Part shown: in pieces, positions 45,600-54,250 of the stretch | Position numbering within the stretch: the first letter of the stretch is position 1 | Layout: each line of letters begins with the position of its first letter | Assembly: GCF_048270265.1 (NCBI RefSeq) | Contig: NZ_JBLWTD010000004.1 | Location: forward strand, 99,605-163,604 | Direction: 5' to 3' | DNA: 64,000 nt | DNA from: Maricaulis sp048270265 | Lineage (GTDB): Bacteria; Pseudomonadota; Alphaproteobacteria; Caulobacterales; Maricaulaceae | The notes under the pieces: generated by a model | What the model was told of the DNA's origin: nothing | What the model saw: the letters and a program-made list of their open reading frames with translations, nothing else | Database searches by the model: none | Made by a program: the position numbers and the translations under genes

Positions 45600-47711
45600 A
45601 TGCGAGGACTACTTACATCCGCGATCGCGGGCACAGCGTGCTTTGCGGCGATCGACGCTCCGGCCTGGTCACAGGCCGGGCCGGCCGCCGAGGCGGCGAG
45701 CGAAGCCGAGACCCGGAACGGGCTCTCTGTTTTCAGCAAGGCCTATTTCGATCAGTTTTCACCCGTAACGGCGCTGGACATGGTCCAGCGCATTCCCGGG
45801 TTTTCGGTTTCCAACGGTGATACCAGCCGGCGGGGGCTGGGCGACAGTTTCGGCAATGTGCTGATCAATGGCAGCCGCCCGTCCAACAAGTCGCTGAGCC
45901 TGGACACGCTGCTGCAGCGGATTCCGACCGGCGATGTCGAGCGGCTGGAACTGATCCAGGAAGCCCAGCCCGAGTACAATATGCGCGGTCATGCACGGCT
46001 GGTGAATATCATCCTGGCGCCCGGAGCGGGCAATTCCGGCTCCTGGGATGCGCGCCTGCTGCACTCGGCCGCCGGCCGGCTGGGGCCGCGCGCCATTCTC
46101 GCCTACGCCACGGTGCAGGGACCGGTCGAGCTTACCTTCGGCCTCGACGCCAGCAGCTCGGGAAACCGGGTTCGCCGCCGGCGCTCCCTGCGTGATGCCG
46201 GTGGCGCGCTGCTGGAAATCCAGCGCGACAATGACCAGCGCCAGTATCGCGAAGCCATCCCGACCGTCTCGCTCAACTGGAGGATCGATGATCGCTCGAG
46301 CCTGCGTGTCGACCTGCAGGGCAATGTCTGGGACTGGCACCGCAGCCAGACCTCCTTCATCGACGAGCCCGCGGGCACCGGCGTCGCGCCACTGCGCTAT
46401 GAACAGAACGAGACCAGCAATCACGGCCATTCCTACCAGGGCATGGTGACCTATGGCCGCGATCTCAACGACGCCGTCTCGATCCAGACCATGGGGCTGG
46501 TGAATCGCGAGATGTGGGATGACGGGCCGGAAGCCTACGAGACCTATGATCCTGTGGCCGGCTATCTCGGCGCGATCATCGTCTCGGCAACCGGCGAGAC
46601 CGAGGAAACGGCCTTCCGCCAGACACTCGCCTGGACAGCCAATGCGCGGCACACATTCGAGTTCGGCGGCGAGATGGCCCTTAATGCGCGCGATACCGGC
46701 CTGGAGCTGTTCGAGGATGATGGCACCCTTGTCACCGAAATCATCCTTCCCGTCGCCAACACCCGCGTCGAGGAGACGCGCGGCGAGATCTTCGCAAACC
46801 ATACCTGGACGGTTAGCGACCGGTTGAGCATAGAAAGCGGCCTGCGCTACGAGTTCTCGGAAATCGTCCAGAGCGGCGATTTCGAACAATCGCGCTCCTT
46901 CGCCTACCCCAAACCCAGCGTGACGATGAACTGGCGCCAGGACGACCAGAACCGCGTGCGGGTCACGGCCAGCCGCGATGTCGACCAGCTTGATTTCGGA
47001 AAGTTCGCCAGCGCCATCGACATCGCCGACAATAACGCCACCATCGGCAATCCCGACTATGTGCCCCAGCGCACCTGGACACTCGAGGCCGAGTGGGAGC
47101 GCCGCTTCGGCGAGGACGGCTCGGTCTCGCTGCAAGTCGGCCATGACTGGATCGAGGATCTCGATGGCTGGGTTCCGGTCGTCACAACCGACGGCGTGTT
47201 CGACGCACCGGGCAATATCGGTGACGGGACCAATCTGCGCGTTACCGCCAATCTGACCACACCGCTCGACGGCATCGGCCTGTCCAATGCCGTGATCGAC
47301 GTGTTTGCCGAATGGTATAATACCCGCGTCGAGGACCCGCTCACCGGCGAGGACACCCCCTTTTCCGGCACCCGGGAATGGGAGCTGGGGCTGGATTTCC
47401 GCCAGACCTTCCCCGCGCACCAGCTCGCCTGGGGCTGGGACTATCACTGGGTCACCGATGGCGAGGTCTTCCGGGCCCAGGAAAGGCGTCTCCATGGCAA
47501 TACCGATGGCGATCTCGATCTCTATGTCGAGACGACGCGGTGGGGCGGTGTGACGACACGGCTGGGCGTTGATGGCGTGCTCAACAATGGCGATGACCGC
47601 GAGCGCGTTTTCTTCGCCGGCTCTCGGGCAGCCGGCGTGGTGGATGCCATCGAGCACCGCAATGAAAACACGGGTGCGACCTGGTATCTGCGGGTGCGCG
47701 GCACGTTCTGA
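45600..47711 (+). CDS. TonB-dependent outer-membrane receptor
   Basis: 703 aa with a signal peptide ending near PAWSQA, a plug domain (SPVTALDMVQRIPGFSV, GDSFGNVLINGSRPSNKSLSLDTLLQRIP) and a beta-barrel ending in the aromatic signature WYLRVRGTF. It imports a siderophore, vitamin B12, sugar or similar ligand with TonB energy; the ligand cannot be told. The ATG at 45600 is close (3 bases) to GGGGA. No neighbouring transporter or regulator gene is evident. The plug begins directly, with no STN signalling domain. Confidence 0.88.
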   Translation: MRGLLTSAIAGTACFAAIDAPAWSQAGPAAEAASEAETRNGLSVFSKAYFDQFSPVTALDMVQRIPGFSVSNGDTSRRGLGDSFGNVLINGSRPSNKSLSLDTLLQRIPTGDVERLELIQEAQPEYNMRGHARLVNIILAPGAGNSGSWDARLLHSAAGRLGPRAILAYATVQGPVELTFGLDASSSGNRVRRRRSLRDAGGALLEIQRDNDQRQYREAIPTVSLNWRIDDRSSLRVDLQGNVWDWHRSQTSFIDEPAGTGVAPLRYEQNETSNHGHSYQGMVTYGRDLNDAVSIQTMGLVNREMWDDGPEAYETYDPVAGYLGAIIVSATGETEETAFRQTLAWTANARHTFEFGGEMALNARDTGLELFEDDGTLVTEIILPVANTRVEETRGEIFANHTWTVSDRLSIESGLRYEFSEIVQSGDFEQSRSFAYPKPSVTMNWRQDDQNRVRVTASRDVDQLDFGKFASAIDIADNNATIGNPDYVPQRTWTLEAEWERRFGEDGSVSLQVGHDWIEDLDGWVPVVTTDGVFDAPGNIGDGTNLRVTANLTTPLDGIGLSNAVIDVFAEWYNTRVEDPLTGEDTPFSGTREWELGLDFRQTFPAHQLAWGWDYHWVTDGEVFRAQERRLHGNTDGDLDLYVETTRWGGVTTRLGVDGVLNNGDDRERVFFAGSRAAGVVDAIEHRNENTGATWYLRVRGTF

Positions 47712-47715
47712 ACCG

Positions 47716-47766
47716 GGCCCGGCCTCGCGGAGCGTTCACGTCTTCGCGAGGCCGGGGCCTTGTTTC
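47716..47766 (+). terminator. Intrinsic terminator after the TonB receptor
   Basis: GGCCCGGCCTCGCG (47716-47729) pairs with CGCGAGGCCGGGGCC (47745-47759), with a one-base bulge, followed by TTGTTT. Confidence 0.75.
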
Positions 47767-47873
47767 TGGCGAAGGAGGTTGAAGGCCGTTAGCCTTTCCG
47801 CGCGGCCAGGAGACGGGCTCCGGCACGCATTCGGCCTGAGCATAGCGAAGGGCCTGATCGCAGGAGAGAGACG

Positions 47874-48872
47874 ATGGCCAGGCAGAACCGCGCCGCTTCC
47901 ACCACCCCGTTCCAGCAACCGCAAAGGCTGACCCGGCGCTCGCGCCAGATGTTGATGGCGGGCCTTGCCGCCCTTGCCTTCGGCGCGGCAAGCCAGGCCC
48001 AGACCATCACGCTGGAGCGCGCGCCCAGCGGCCACCTGACCCTGCCGGTCGAAATCGGCACCAGCGGCCCCCACACCTTCCTGCTCGACACCGGCGCCAG
48101 CAATACCGCAATCGCGCAGCCGATCGCCGAAACCCTGGGCTTCCATTCGGCGTGGGAGGATTATGGTGATGTCCAGTCGCTGACCGCGCGCTTCTCGGCC
48201 GAACATTTCAGGCTGGAAGACGTGCGCTTTGGCGGCCTCCCCCCCGTATCGCTGGACAGTATCGTCGTGCCCGTCGATGGCACGCAGGAGCGGCCGGTGG
48301 CTGGCCTGCTGGGCGCCGATGCGATTCCGGTGGCGCGCTATGTGCTCGACTTCGCAAACGCGACGCTGACGCTCGACTCCGGCCGCCCGCAACACGCTGA
48401 CGGCTACGTCAATGAGCAGAACCTGCTGCTCGGCCAGGCCGATCTCGGCCAGGGCATGCATGGCGTGCGCGTGATGATCGATTCCGGCAGCGCCCGCACC
48501 CTCGTCAATTCGGGGCTTCGCTCCCAGGTGCAGCAGCGCGCCCGCCGGGTCAGCTATTCGATCGACGGTATCGGCAGCCGCCTGATCGACGACACCAGCA
48601 CCGAGGCGCAGCCGGTCCTGCTGCGCCAGCTCGAGCTGGGCGGACTGTGTCTCAACTCGGTCCTCGCGCTGCAGGCCGATCTCGAGATTTTCCAGGCCCT
48701 CGACTGGGGCCGGATGCCAGCCATGGTGATCGGCATGGACGTGCTGCAACACGCCACCGTCACCGTCGACCGCGAGGCCGGCACATTCGAGATCAGTGCC
48801 TCGGATGATGAGGATGCCTGCCAGGGAGAGCGGGTCATGCCCCTCACCCGCGAGCGCGACAGCAGCCGCTGA
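47874..48872 (+). CDS. Secreted two-lobed retropepsin-like aspartic protease
   Basis: 332 aa. A basic N-terminus and a signal helix (MLMAGLAALAFGAASQA) precede two similar lobes. The first has D72 in LLDTGASNTAI and the second has D203 in MIDSGSARTL, both D-(T/S)-G catalytic triads. The later LLGADAIPVARYVLDF and VIGMDVLQHATVTVDR segments are the matching C-terminal parts of each lobe. Having both aspartates in one chain resembles pepsin architecture. GGAGAGAG precedes the ATG. Substrate unknown. Confidence 0.82.
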   Translation: MARQNRAASTTPFQQPQRLTRRSRQMLMAGLAALAFGAASQAQTITLERAPSGHLTLPVEIGTSGPHTFLLDTGASNTAIAQPIAETLGFHSAWEDYGDVQSLTARFSAEHFRLEDVRFGGLPPVSLDSIVVPVDGTQERPVAGLLGADAIPVARYVLDFANATLTLDSGRPQHADGYVNEQNLLLGQADLGQGMHGVRVMIDSGSARTLVNSGLRSQVQQRARRVSYSIDGIGSRLIDDTSTEAQPVLLRQLELGGLCLNSVLALQADLEIFQALDWGRMPAMVIGMDVLQHATVTVDREAGTFEISASDDEDACQGERVMPLTRERDSSR

Positions 48873-48890
48873 CCCCGGCCCCGGCGCAGA

Positions 48891-48930
48891 AAAAAGGCCG
48901 CGGAGCGATGTGCTCCGCGGCCTCCTTTAT
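48891..48930. terminator. Bidirectional intrinsic terminator
   Basis: A perfect 11-base stem (GGCCGCGGAGC at 48897-48907 with GCTCCGCGGCC at 48913-48923) around a five-base loop, with an A-run on the left and a CTCCTTTA tail on the right. It lies between convergent genes and can serve both. Confidence 0.85.
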
Positions 48931-48947
48931 TGGTACCGGTCCTGTGC

Positions 48948-50756
48948 CTAAGGGGCACCGGACGAGCGATCCATTGAAGGACCACCGGCTTCAGTATCCC
49001 TTGGATGCGGCGTCATCGTGCCATCCGCATCGCCCATCATTTTCTTGATGATCGGCGAGATCAGAAGCATCACCACAGCGACCCCCATCGCGATCATCCC
49101 GACCTGGGAATAGATCTCGATATAGGTCGCCTTGGCAGCCGCCACGTCGGTCAATTGACCGCCAATGGTTTCCGCGCCCGTTGATGCGGCGATCACGCCG
49201 GCGAGGAAGTTGGACAGGCCCGAATACAGGAACCAGGCCCCCATCGTCATGCCGACGACAGCTGGCGGTGCCAGCTTGGTGACTGCCGACAATCCGACCG
49301 GGGAGAGCATCAACTCACCCATGGTATGGATCCAGTAGATCAGAAAGACGAAGTACACGGCCGTCAGGCCCGTCTCGCCGCTGACACCCATGCCGCCAAC
49401 CAGGGCGTAGAAACCCAGGCCTGCCATGAACACACCCAGTGCGAACTTGACCGGTGTCGACGGATTGCGGCCGCGCTTGGCAAGCCAGATCCACAGCCAG
49501 GCAATCAGCGGTGCGAAGATGAAGATGAAGGCCGCATTGAGCCCCTGGAAGACCGGTGACGGCACCGAAATGCCGAACATGGTGCGATCCACCAGGCGGT
49601 CGGTGAACAGGGTCAGCGAGGAACCGGCCTGCTCGAACAGGGCCCAGAACGGGATCTGTGCGAGGACGAAATAGATCGCCGCAAACATCTTGCCCTGTTC
49701 GGCGCCCTTGGTTTTCAGCAGCGCATAACCGACCAGCACGACGAACATGATCACGCCCAGCGGGCCGAGAATACCGCCCATATATTCCGGGTTCATCACG
49801 GCGAGCATGGCGACGGCAATAATGCCGAGACCGGCGAGATAGCAGGCCATTTCGACATTGATCGGGCCAAACACCTTTTCCTTGAGCTTCTCAGGATTCG
49901 GCGGCTCTGCACGGCCACCCAGCCAGCCCTGGAAGAAGAGGAAGGTGAACAGGCCAAGCAACATGCCGATACCGGCAAGACCGAAGCCCCAGGCCCAGCC
50001 ATAGACAATCCCGATAATGCCGACGGTCACCGACGACAGGAAGGCGCCCATATTGATCCCCATATAGAACAGGGTGAAGCCGGAATCGCGCCGTGTATCG
50101 CCGAGCCCGTAGAGCGCGCCGACAATGGTGGAGATATTGGCTTTCAGGAAGCCGACGCCAGCGATGATCAAGGCCAGGGCGAAGTAGAGAATATTGACGT
50201 AGAGCGGATCCTGCTCGATGCGCGTCATGTCGCTGGAGAACGGAATTTCAGCCGGGAGACCAACCGCATCGGGGTCGGCGACGACAAGGCGGGTGCCTTC
50301 ATCTTCGAACGTGATCAGTGACTGCCCCGTCTCCGAGACGATGATCTGGTTGGCATCGCCGCCCCGGCCATCGAGCGTGACCTCGTAGGCGCTGCCCTCA
50401 TAGGTGAGGATCTCGCGCGAGCCCTCCCCCTCGAAAGCCATCATCCCGTGACCGAAGACCAGAAGAATGGCGCCGAACGTGACCGCCTTTCGCTGCCCGA
50501 GATAGCGGTCAGCAAGTGTGCCGCCGATAATCGTCATGACATAGACCAGGGCCGTATAGGCACCATAGATCAGGGTCGAGCGTTCGTCCGAGAACAGGAA
50601 ATGCTGAGTCAGGTAGATAACCAGCAGGCCGCGCATCCCGTAATAGGAAAAGCGCTCCCACATCTCGGTCAAAAACAGAATCGCCAGCCCTTTCGGGTGA
50701 CCAAAGAATGACGTGTCCGCAGACCCCGTCGACGGCGTGGCATTGGTATCAGTCAC
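48948..50756 (-). CDS. Proton-dependent oligopeptide transporter (POT/PTR family)
   Basis: 602 aa with about 14 helices. The family motifs ExxERFSYYGMRGLL (near residue 30) and FYMGINMGAFLSS are present. It imports di- or tripeptides with protons across the inner membrane. A hydrophilic insert at about residues 110-165, rich in Gly, Glu and Asp, separates helices 4 and 5 or nearby. The GTG start at 50756 follows GGAGG by five bases; an ATG further upstream lies before the ribosome site. Peptide specificity is inferred from family only. Confidence 0.9.
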   Translation of the reverse strand: MTDTNATPSTGSADTSFFGHPKGLAILFLTEMWERFSYYGMRGLLVIYLTQHFLFSDERSTLIYGAYTALVYVMTIIGGTLADRYLGQRKAVTFGAILLVFGHGMMAFEGEGSREILTYEGSAYEVTLDGRGGDANQIIVSETGQSLITFEDEGTRLVVADPDAVGLPAEIPFSSDMTRIEQDPLYVNILYFALALIIAGVGFLKANISTIVGALYGLGDTRRDSGFTLFYMGINMGAFLSSVTVGIIGIVYGWAWGFGLAGIGMLLGLFTFLFFQGWLGGRAEPPNPEKLKEKVFGPINVEMACYLAGLGIIAVAMLAVMNPEYMGGILGPLGVIMFVVLVGYALLKTKGAEQGKMFAAIYFVLAQIPFWALFEQAGSSLTLFTDRLVDRTMFGISVPSPVFQGLNAAFIFIFAPLIAWLWIWLAKRGRNPSTPVKFALGVFMAGLGFYALVGGMGVSGETGLTAVYFVFLIYWIHTMGELMLSPVGLSAVTKLAPPAVVGMTMGAWFLYSGLSNFLAGVIAASTGAETIGGQLTDVAAAKATYIEIYSQVGMIAMGVAVVMLLISPIIKKMMGDADGTMTPHPRDTEAGGPSMDRSSGAP

Positions 50757-50777
50757 GCAAACCTCCCCTTTTCCCGC

Positions 50778-50791
50778 TTGATGCGGGTCAA
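50778..50791. promoter_or_regulatory. FNR/FixK-like palindrome before the POT transporter
   Basis: TTGAT-GCGG-GTCAA, one base from the FNR consensus TTGAT-N4-ATCAA and fitting the FixK-type TTGA-N6-TCAA. It lies 21 bases before the GTG start, between the gshA end and the transporter. So close to the ribosome site, it may repress rather than activate. Binding is inference. Confidence 0.5.
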
Positions 50792-50892
50792 AATATTGCC
50801 GCAATTGACCACGGCAACGGGGAAGGCTCAAGTCTCACTTGCCGCTTACGTCATTCATCCAGGTTACAAATCTGCGTGAGGCCGGCAAAAAC

Positions 50893-52269
50893 CTAGTAGG
50901 CACACTCGGTAAAGACCGGCTCGATCGAGCCGTTCCACTCGCCCTTGAAACGCTCGATGAGGCGGTCGGCGCGGGTCAGGCCGGTGGCGGCGATCTCGTC
51001 GAGCTCGTCGAGGAAGTGGGCTTCGTTCTCGCCATAATTATTGAGGCGTGCCCGGGCATTGAGGCCGGCGCGGGAAATGGCGAGCACCTCCTTGGCCAGG
51101 TCCTGCATCGAGCGGTCGCCGTCATAGCCGGCGCGCATGCCGTGGACGGCGGCGGCAAGGCGCATGCCGTCACGCTGGTCGGCGCTCCAGCCCTTGACCA
51201 GGTCCCAGGCCGCATCGAGCGCGGTGTCGTCATACAAGAGGCCGACCCAGAAGCCCGGTAGGGCGCAGAGCGTGTTCCACGGACCGCTGTCGGCGCCGCG
51301 CATTTCCAGGAATGTTTTCAGACGCACTTCCGGGAACATGGTGCCGATATGGTCTTCCCAATCGCTGATCACGGGTTTTTCGCCCGGCAGGGCCGGCAGG
51401 CGCCCGTCGAGGAAATCGCGAAAACTCTGGCCGGTGGCGTCGAGATATTTGCCGCCGCGCTTGACGAAATACATCGGCACATCGAGCACCCAGTCGACAT
51501 AGCGCTGGAAACTCATGCCCTCCTCGAACACGAAGGGCAGCATGCCGGTGCGATGATTGTCGGTGTCGGTCCAGACATGGCCTCGATAGGAGAGATAGCC
51601 GTTGAGCTGGCCGTCCTTGAAGGGGGAATTGGCAAACAGGGCCGTTGCCAGCGGCTGCAGCGCCAGCGAGACGCGGAATTTCTTGACCATGTCGGCTTCG
51701 CTGGAGAAGTCGAGATTGGTCTGGACGGTGCAGGAGCGGAACATCATCTGATGCCCCATCGTGCCGACCTTGGGCATATAGGCCTTCATCAGCCCGTAGC
51801 GGGCCTTGGGCATCATCGGCGTTTCTTCCAGTGACCATTTCGGCGAGAAGCCGAGGCCCAGGAAGCCGGCACCGATTTCGTCGGCGATTTCGCGCACTTC
51901 GGACAGGTGGCGGTTCACCTCGTCACAGGTCTGGTGGACCGTTTCCAGGGGGGCACCGGAGAGCTCGAACTGGCCGCCCGGCTCCAGGGTGATCGAAGCG
52001 GCATTGCGCTTGAGCGCGACCAGCTTGCCATCTTCCTCGACGCGCTCCCAGCCGAAACGGGCCAGGCCTTCGAGCATTTTCTTCACGCTCGGGCCATCGC
52101 CCTCATAGGGGATGGGCGTGTGGTCTTTCAGCGCGAAACCGAATTTCTCGTGCTCGGTACCGATGCGGAAGGCATCGCGCGGCTTGCAGCCGGAAGCGAG
52201 ATAGGCGGCCAGCTGGCCGGGATCTTCGATGGGAGCGCCTTCGCCGCCCTGATTATACGTGCCGCTCAT
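50893..52269 (-). CDS. gshA: Glutamate-cysteine ligase (plant/alphaproteobacterial type)
   Basis: 458 aa first enzyme of glutathione synthesis, joining glutamate and cysteine with ATP. Features are FRIGTEHEKFGF, ITLEPGGQFELSGAPLET, MMFRSCTVQTNLDF and FEEGMSFQRYVDW, typical of the EgtA/GCS2-plant-like subclass and not of E. coli GshA. The start MSGTYNQGG is chosen; twelve extra upstream codons look non-coding. Upstream on the same strand lies rsmE. Confidence 0.94.
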   Translation of the reverse strand: MSGTYNQGGEGAPIEDPGQLAAYLASGCKPRDAFRIGTEHEKFGFALKDHTPIPYEGDGPSVKKMLEGLARFGWERVEEDGKLVALKRNAASITLEPGGQFELSGAPLETVHQTCDEVNRHLSEVREIADEIGAGFLGLGFSPKWSLEETPMMPKARYGLMKAYMPKVGTMGHQMMFRSCTVQTNLDFSSEADMVKKFRVSLALQPLATALFANSPFKDGQLNGYLSYRGHVWTDTDNHRTGMLPFVFEEGMSFQRYVDWVLDVPMYFVKRGGKYLDATGQSFRDFLDGRLPALPGEKPVISDWEDHIGTMFPEVRLKTFLEMRGADSGPWNTLCALPGFWVGLLYDDTALDAAWDLVKGWSADQRDGMRLAAAVHGMRAGYDGDRSMQDLAKEVLAISRAGLNARARLNNYGENEAHFLDELDEIAATGLTRADRLIERFKGEWNGSIEPVFTECAY

Positions 52270-52365
52270 GCCAAGGCCCCCGGTCGCAACTGATATCCGT
52301 CTCAAATATGGAGGTGAGGCGCATTGAACAAGAGCCAGCCTCTGTGTTTCACGCTGACGTGAGGA

Positions 52366-53130
52366 TCAGGCCCAGTCGCCACGGCCCGCCTGCCAGAGCG
52401 CGAGCGCGGCAATAACCGCTGTCTCCGCACGCAGAATGCGCGGCCCCAGCGAAACGGCGCGAACGAAATCGAGCTGACGCAGCCGGGTGCGTTCCTCCGG
52501 CGAAAACCCGCCCTCCGGGCCGATCAGGAGTGCGGCAGGACCGGCAGGATCAGCACGCAGCACGTCAAGCATCGGCGCGGCACGGCCCGCCTGCCCGCCC
52601 CAGGCGGCATCGGCCTCGTCACCGGCCTCATCGCAATAATACAGGAGCCGGGCCGGGTCCCAGCCATCGAGAACGCGCTCCAGCCGCTCGATCGGCGCGA
52701 TTGCCGGCAGGTCGAGACGCTCGGTCTGCTCGGCGGCTTCCTTGGCGAGAATGTGGAAACGTTCCGGCTTGATGCGGTCAGACTGGGTGCGCCGGGTGGT
52801 GACGGGATGAATCTCGCGCACACCCAGTTCGGTTGCCTTCTCGACAATCAGATCCGTCTTCTGCCGCTTGACCGGCGCAAACAGCAACCAAAGATCGGGC
52901 ACGCCCGATTGCGGCCGCGTCTGTGCCACCAGTTCAAGGATGGCGCCCTTGCGGTGGGCATCGGCGATGCGGGCCGACCATTCGCCATCACGGCCATTGA
53001 AGACCCGCACGCCATCGCCCTCACCGCGCCGCATCACATTGAGCACATAATGCGTATCCTCCCGGCTCAGCGGGAGACGGGCCGCAGGGGCGAAGGGGCA
53101 ATCGAGGAAAAGGCGCGGGTCGGTCGACAT
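52366..53130 (-). CDS. rsmE: 16S rRNA m3U1498 methyltransferase RsmE
   Basis: 254 aa SPOUT methyltransferase with an N-terminal PUA-like RNA-binding domain. The knot motifs ALLIGPEGGFSPEE and VSLGPRILRAETA bind SAM. Also seen: KRQKTDLIVEKATELGV and LAKEAAEQTERLDLP. The start MSTDPRLFLD is preferred to one two codons upstream. Divergent from ubiA with 79 bases between. Confidence 0.94.
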   Translation of the reverse strand: MSTDPRLFLDCPFAPAARLPLSREDTHYVLNVMRRGEGDGVRVFNGRDGEWSARIADAHRKGAILELVAQTRPQSGVPDLWLLFAPVKRQKTDLIVEKATELGVREIHPVTTRRTQSDRIKPERFHILAKEAAEQTERLDLPAIAPIERLERVLDGWDPARLLYYCDEAGDEADAAWGGQAGRAAPMLDVLRADPAGPAALLIGPEGGFSPEERTRLRQLDFVRAVSLGPRILRAETAVIAALALWQAGRGDWA

Positions 53131-53209
53131 GCCCATGGCTTTGGCGTCACTGCGTCTTGCCGTCAAGCCTGCCTTGAATTGGCCTCCCGGCTTTGTCACA
53201 CCTTTGCGG

Positions 53210-54136
53210 ATGCAATTGAATTTCGATCGGCGAGTCGCAGACTCCCTGCCAAGCAGTTGGGTAGATAAAGCGCCGGTGGCGCTGCGCCCTTACCTGCGCC
53301 TGGGGCGCTTCGACCGTCCGATCGGCTTCTGGCTGCTCGGCCTGCCTTGCCTGCACGGATTGATGCTGGCGCGTATCGGCCAGGGGATCGGCTGGATCGA
53401 CCTCTGGTACACGGTGCTCTTCGCAATCGGTGCCGTGGCGATGCGCGGTGCCGGCTGCACCTATAACGACATTGTCGACCGCGATCTCGACGCCCGCGTC
53501 GCGCGCACCGCCAACCGGCCTCTGCCGGCCGGGACGGTGACGCTGAAACAGGCCTGGGTCTTCGTGGTGGCACAATGCCTCGTCGGTCTGCTCGTGCTGG
53601 TGCAATTCCCGCTGCCGGCCATCGGAGTCGGGCTCGCCTCGCTGCTGCTGGTCGCTGCCTATCCCTTCATGAAGCGCATCACCTGGTGGCCCCAGGCCTG
53701 GCTCGGCCTGACCTTCAACTGGGGCATTCCGGTCGCCTATGTCGCGGCCACCGGCCGGTTCGACCTCGAACTCTTCGTGCTCTACGCCGCCGCGATCTGC
53801 TGGACGCTGGGCTATGACACGATTTACGCCCACCAGGACGGCGAGGACGACGCCCTCGTCGGGGTCAAATCCACCGCCCGCCTGTTCGGCGAAAGCTCAC
53901 AGCTCTGGGTCGCCGGCTTCTACGGCCTCAATGCCGTGCTGGTCGGGGTTGCCATCTGGCTCAGCGCCGCATCGCCCTGGGTCGTGATCCCCTACACGCT
54001 CTATACGGCGCACCTGTTCAACCAGGTCCGCAAGCTCGACATCGAGGATGGCGCGCAGTGCCTGGCGATCTTCAAGTCCAACCGCACGACCGGCCTGCTG
54101 CTGGTCGCAACGCTCGGCCTGGCCGCCCTGCTCTGA
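53210..54136 (+). CDS. ubiA: 4-hydroxybenzoate polyprenyltransferase
   Basis: 308 aa membrane prenyltransferase attaching the polyprenyl tail to 4-hydroxybenzoate in ubiquinone synthesis. The two Asp-rich motifs are NDIVDRDLDARVARTANRP and DTIYAHQDGEDDALVG. Around eight helices. The start MQLNFDRRVAD is chosen because upstream codons overlap the rsmE promoter and lack similarity. ubiD, a later step, is 7 kb downstream. Confidence 0.95.
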   Translation: MQLNFDRRVADSLPSSWVDKAPVALRPYLRLGRFDRPIGFWLLGLPCLHGLMLARIGQGIGWIDLWYTVLFAIGAVAMRGAGCTYNDIVDRDLDARVARTANRPLPAGTVTLKQAWVFVVAQCLVGLLVLVQFPLPAIGVGLASLLLVAAYPFMKRITWWPQAWLGLTFNWGIPVAYVAATGRFDLELFVLYAAAICWTLGYDTIYAHQDGEDDALVGVKSTARLFGESSQLWVAGFYGLNAVLVGVAIWLSAASPWVVIPYTLYTAHLFNQVRKLDIEDGAQCLAIFKSNRTTGLLLVATLGLAALL

Positions 54137-54250
54137 CGGCCCCTGCGGCCTGTCGGCGGGATTAAACTTTCGTCATGACCATTTGACCGACCGCCCCGCT
54201 TGGGTCTTTGATGACGGCTAGCCAGACTTTAGCCGACCCATGGGGAAAAC

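Noticed and set aside
47788..47872. Palindrome-like stretch with GGCCTGAGCATAGCGAAGGGCC before the retropepsin gene
   Set aside because: Could be a degenerate dispersed repeat, but the pairing is short and imperfect and I could not find a second copy by eye.
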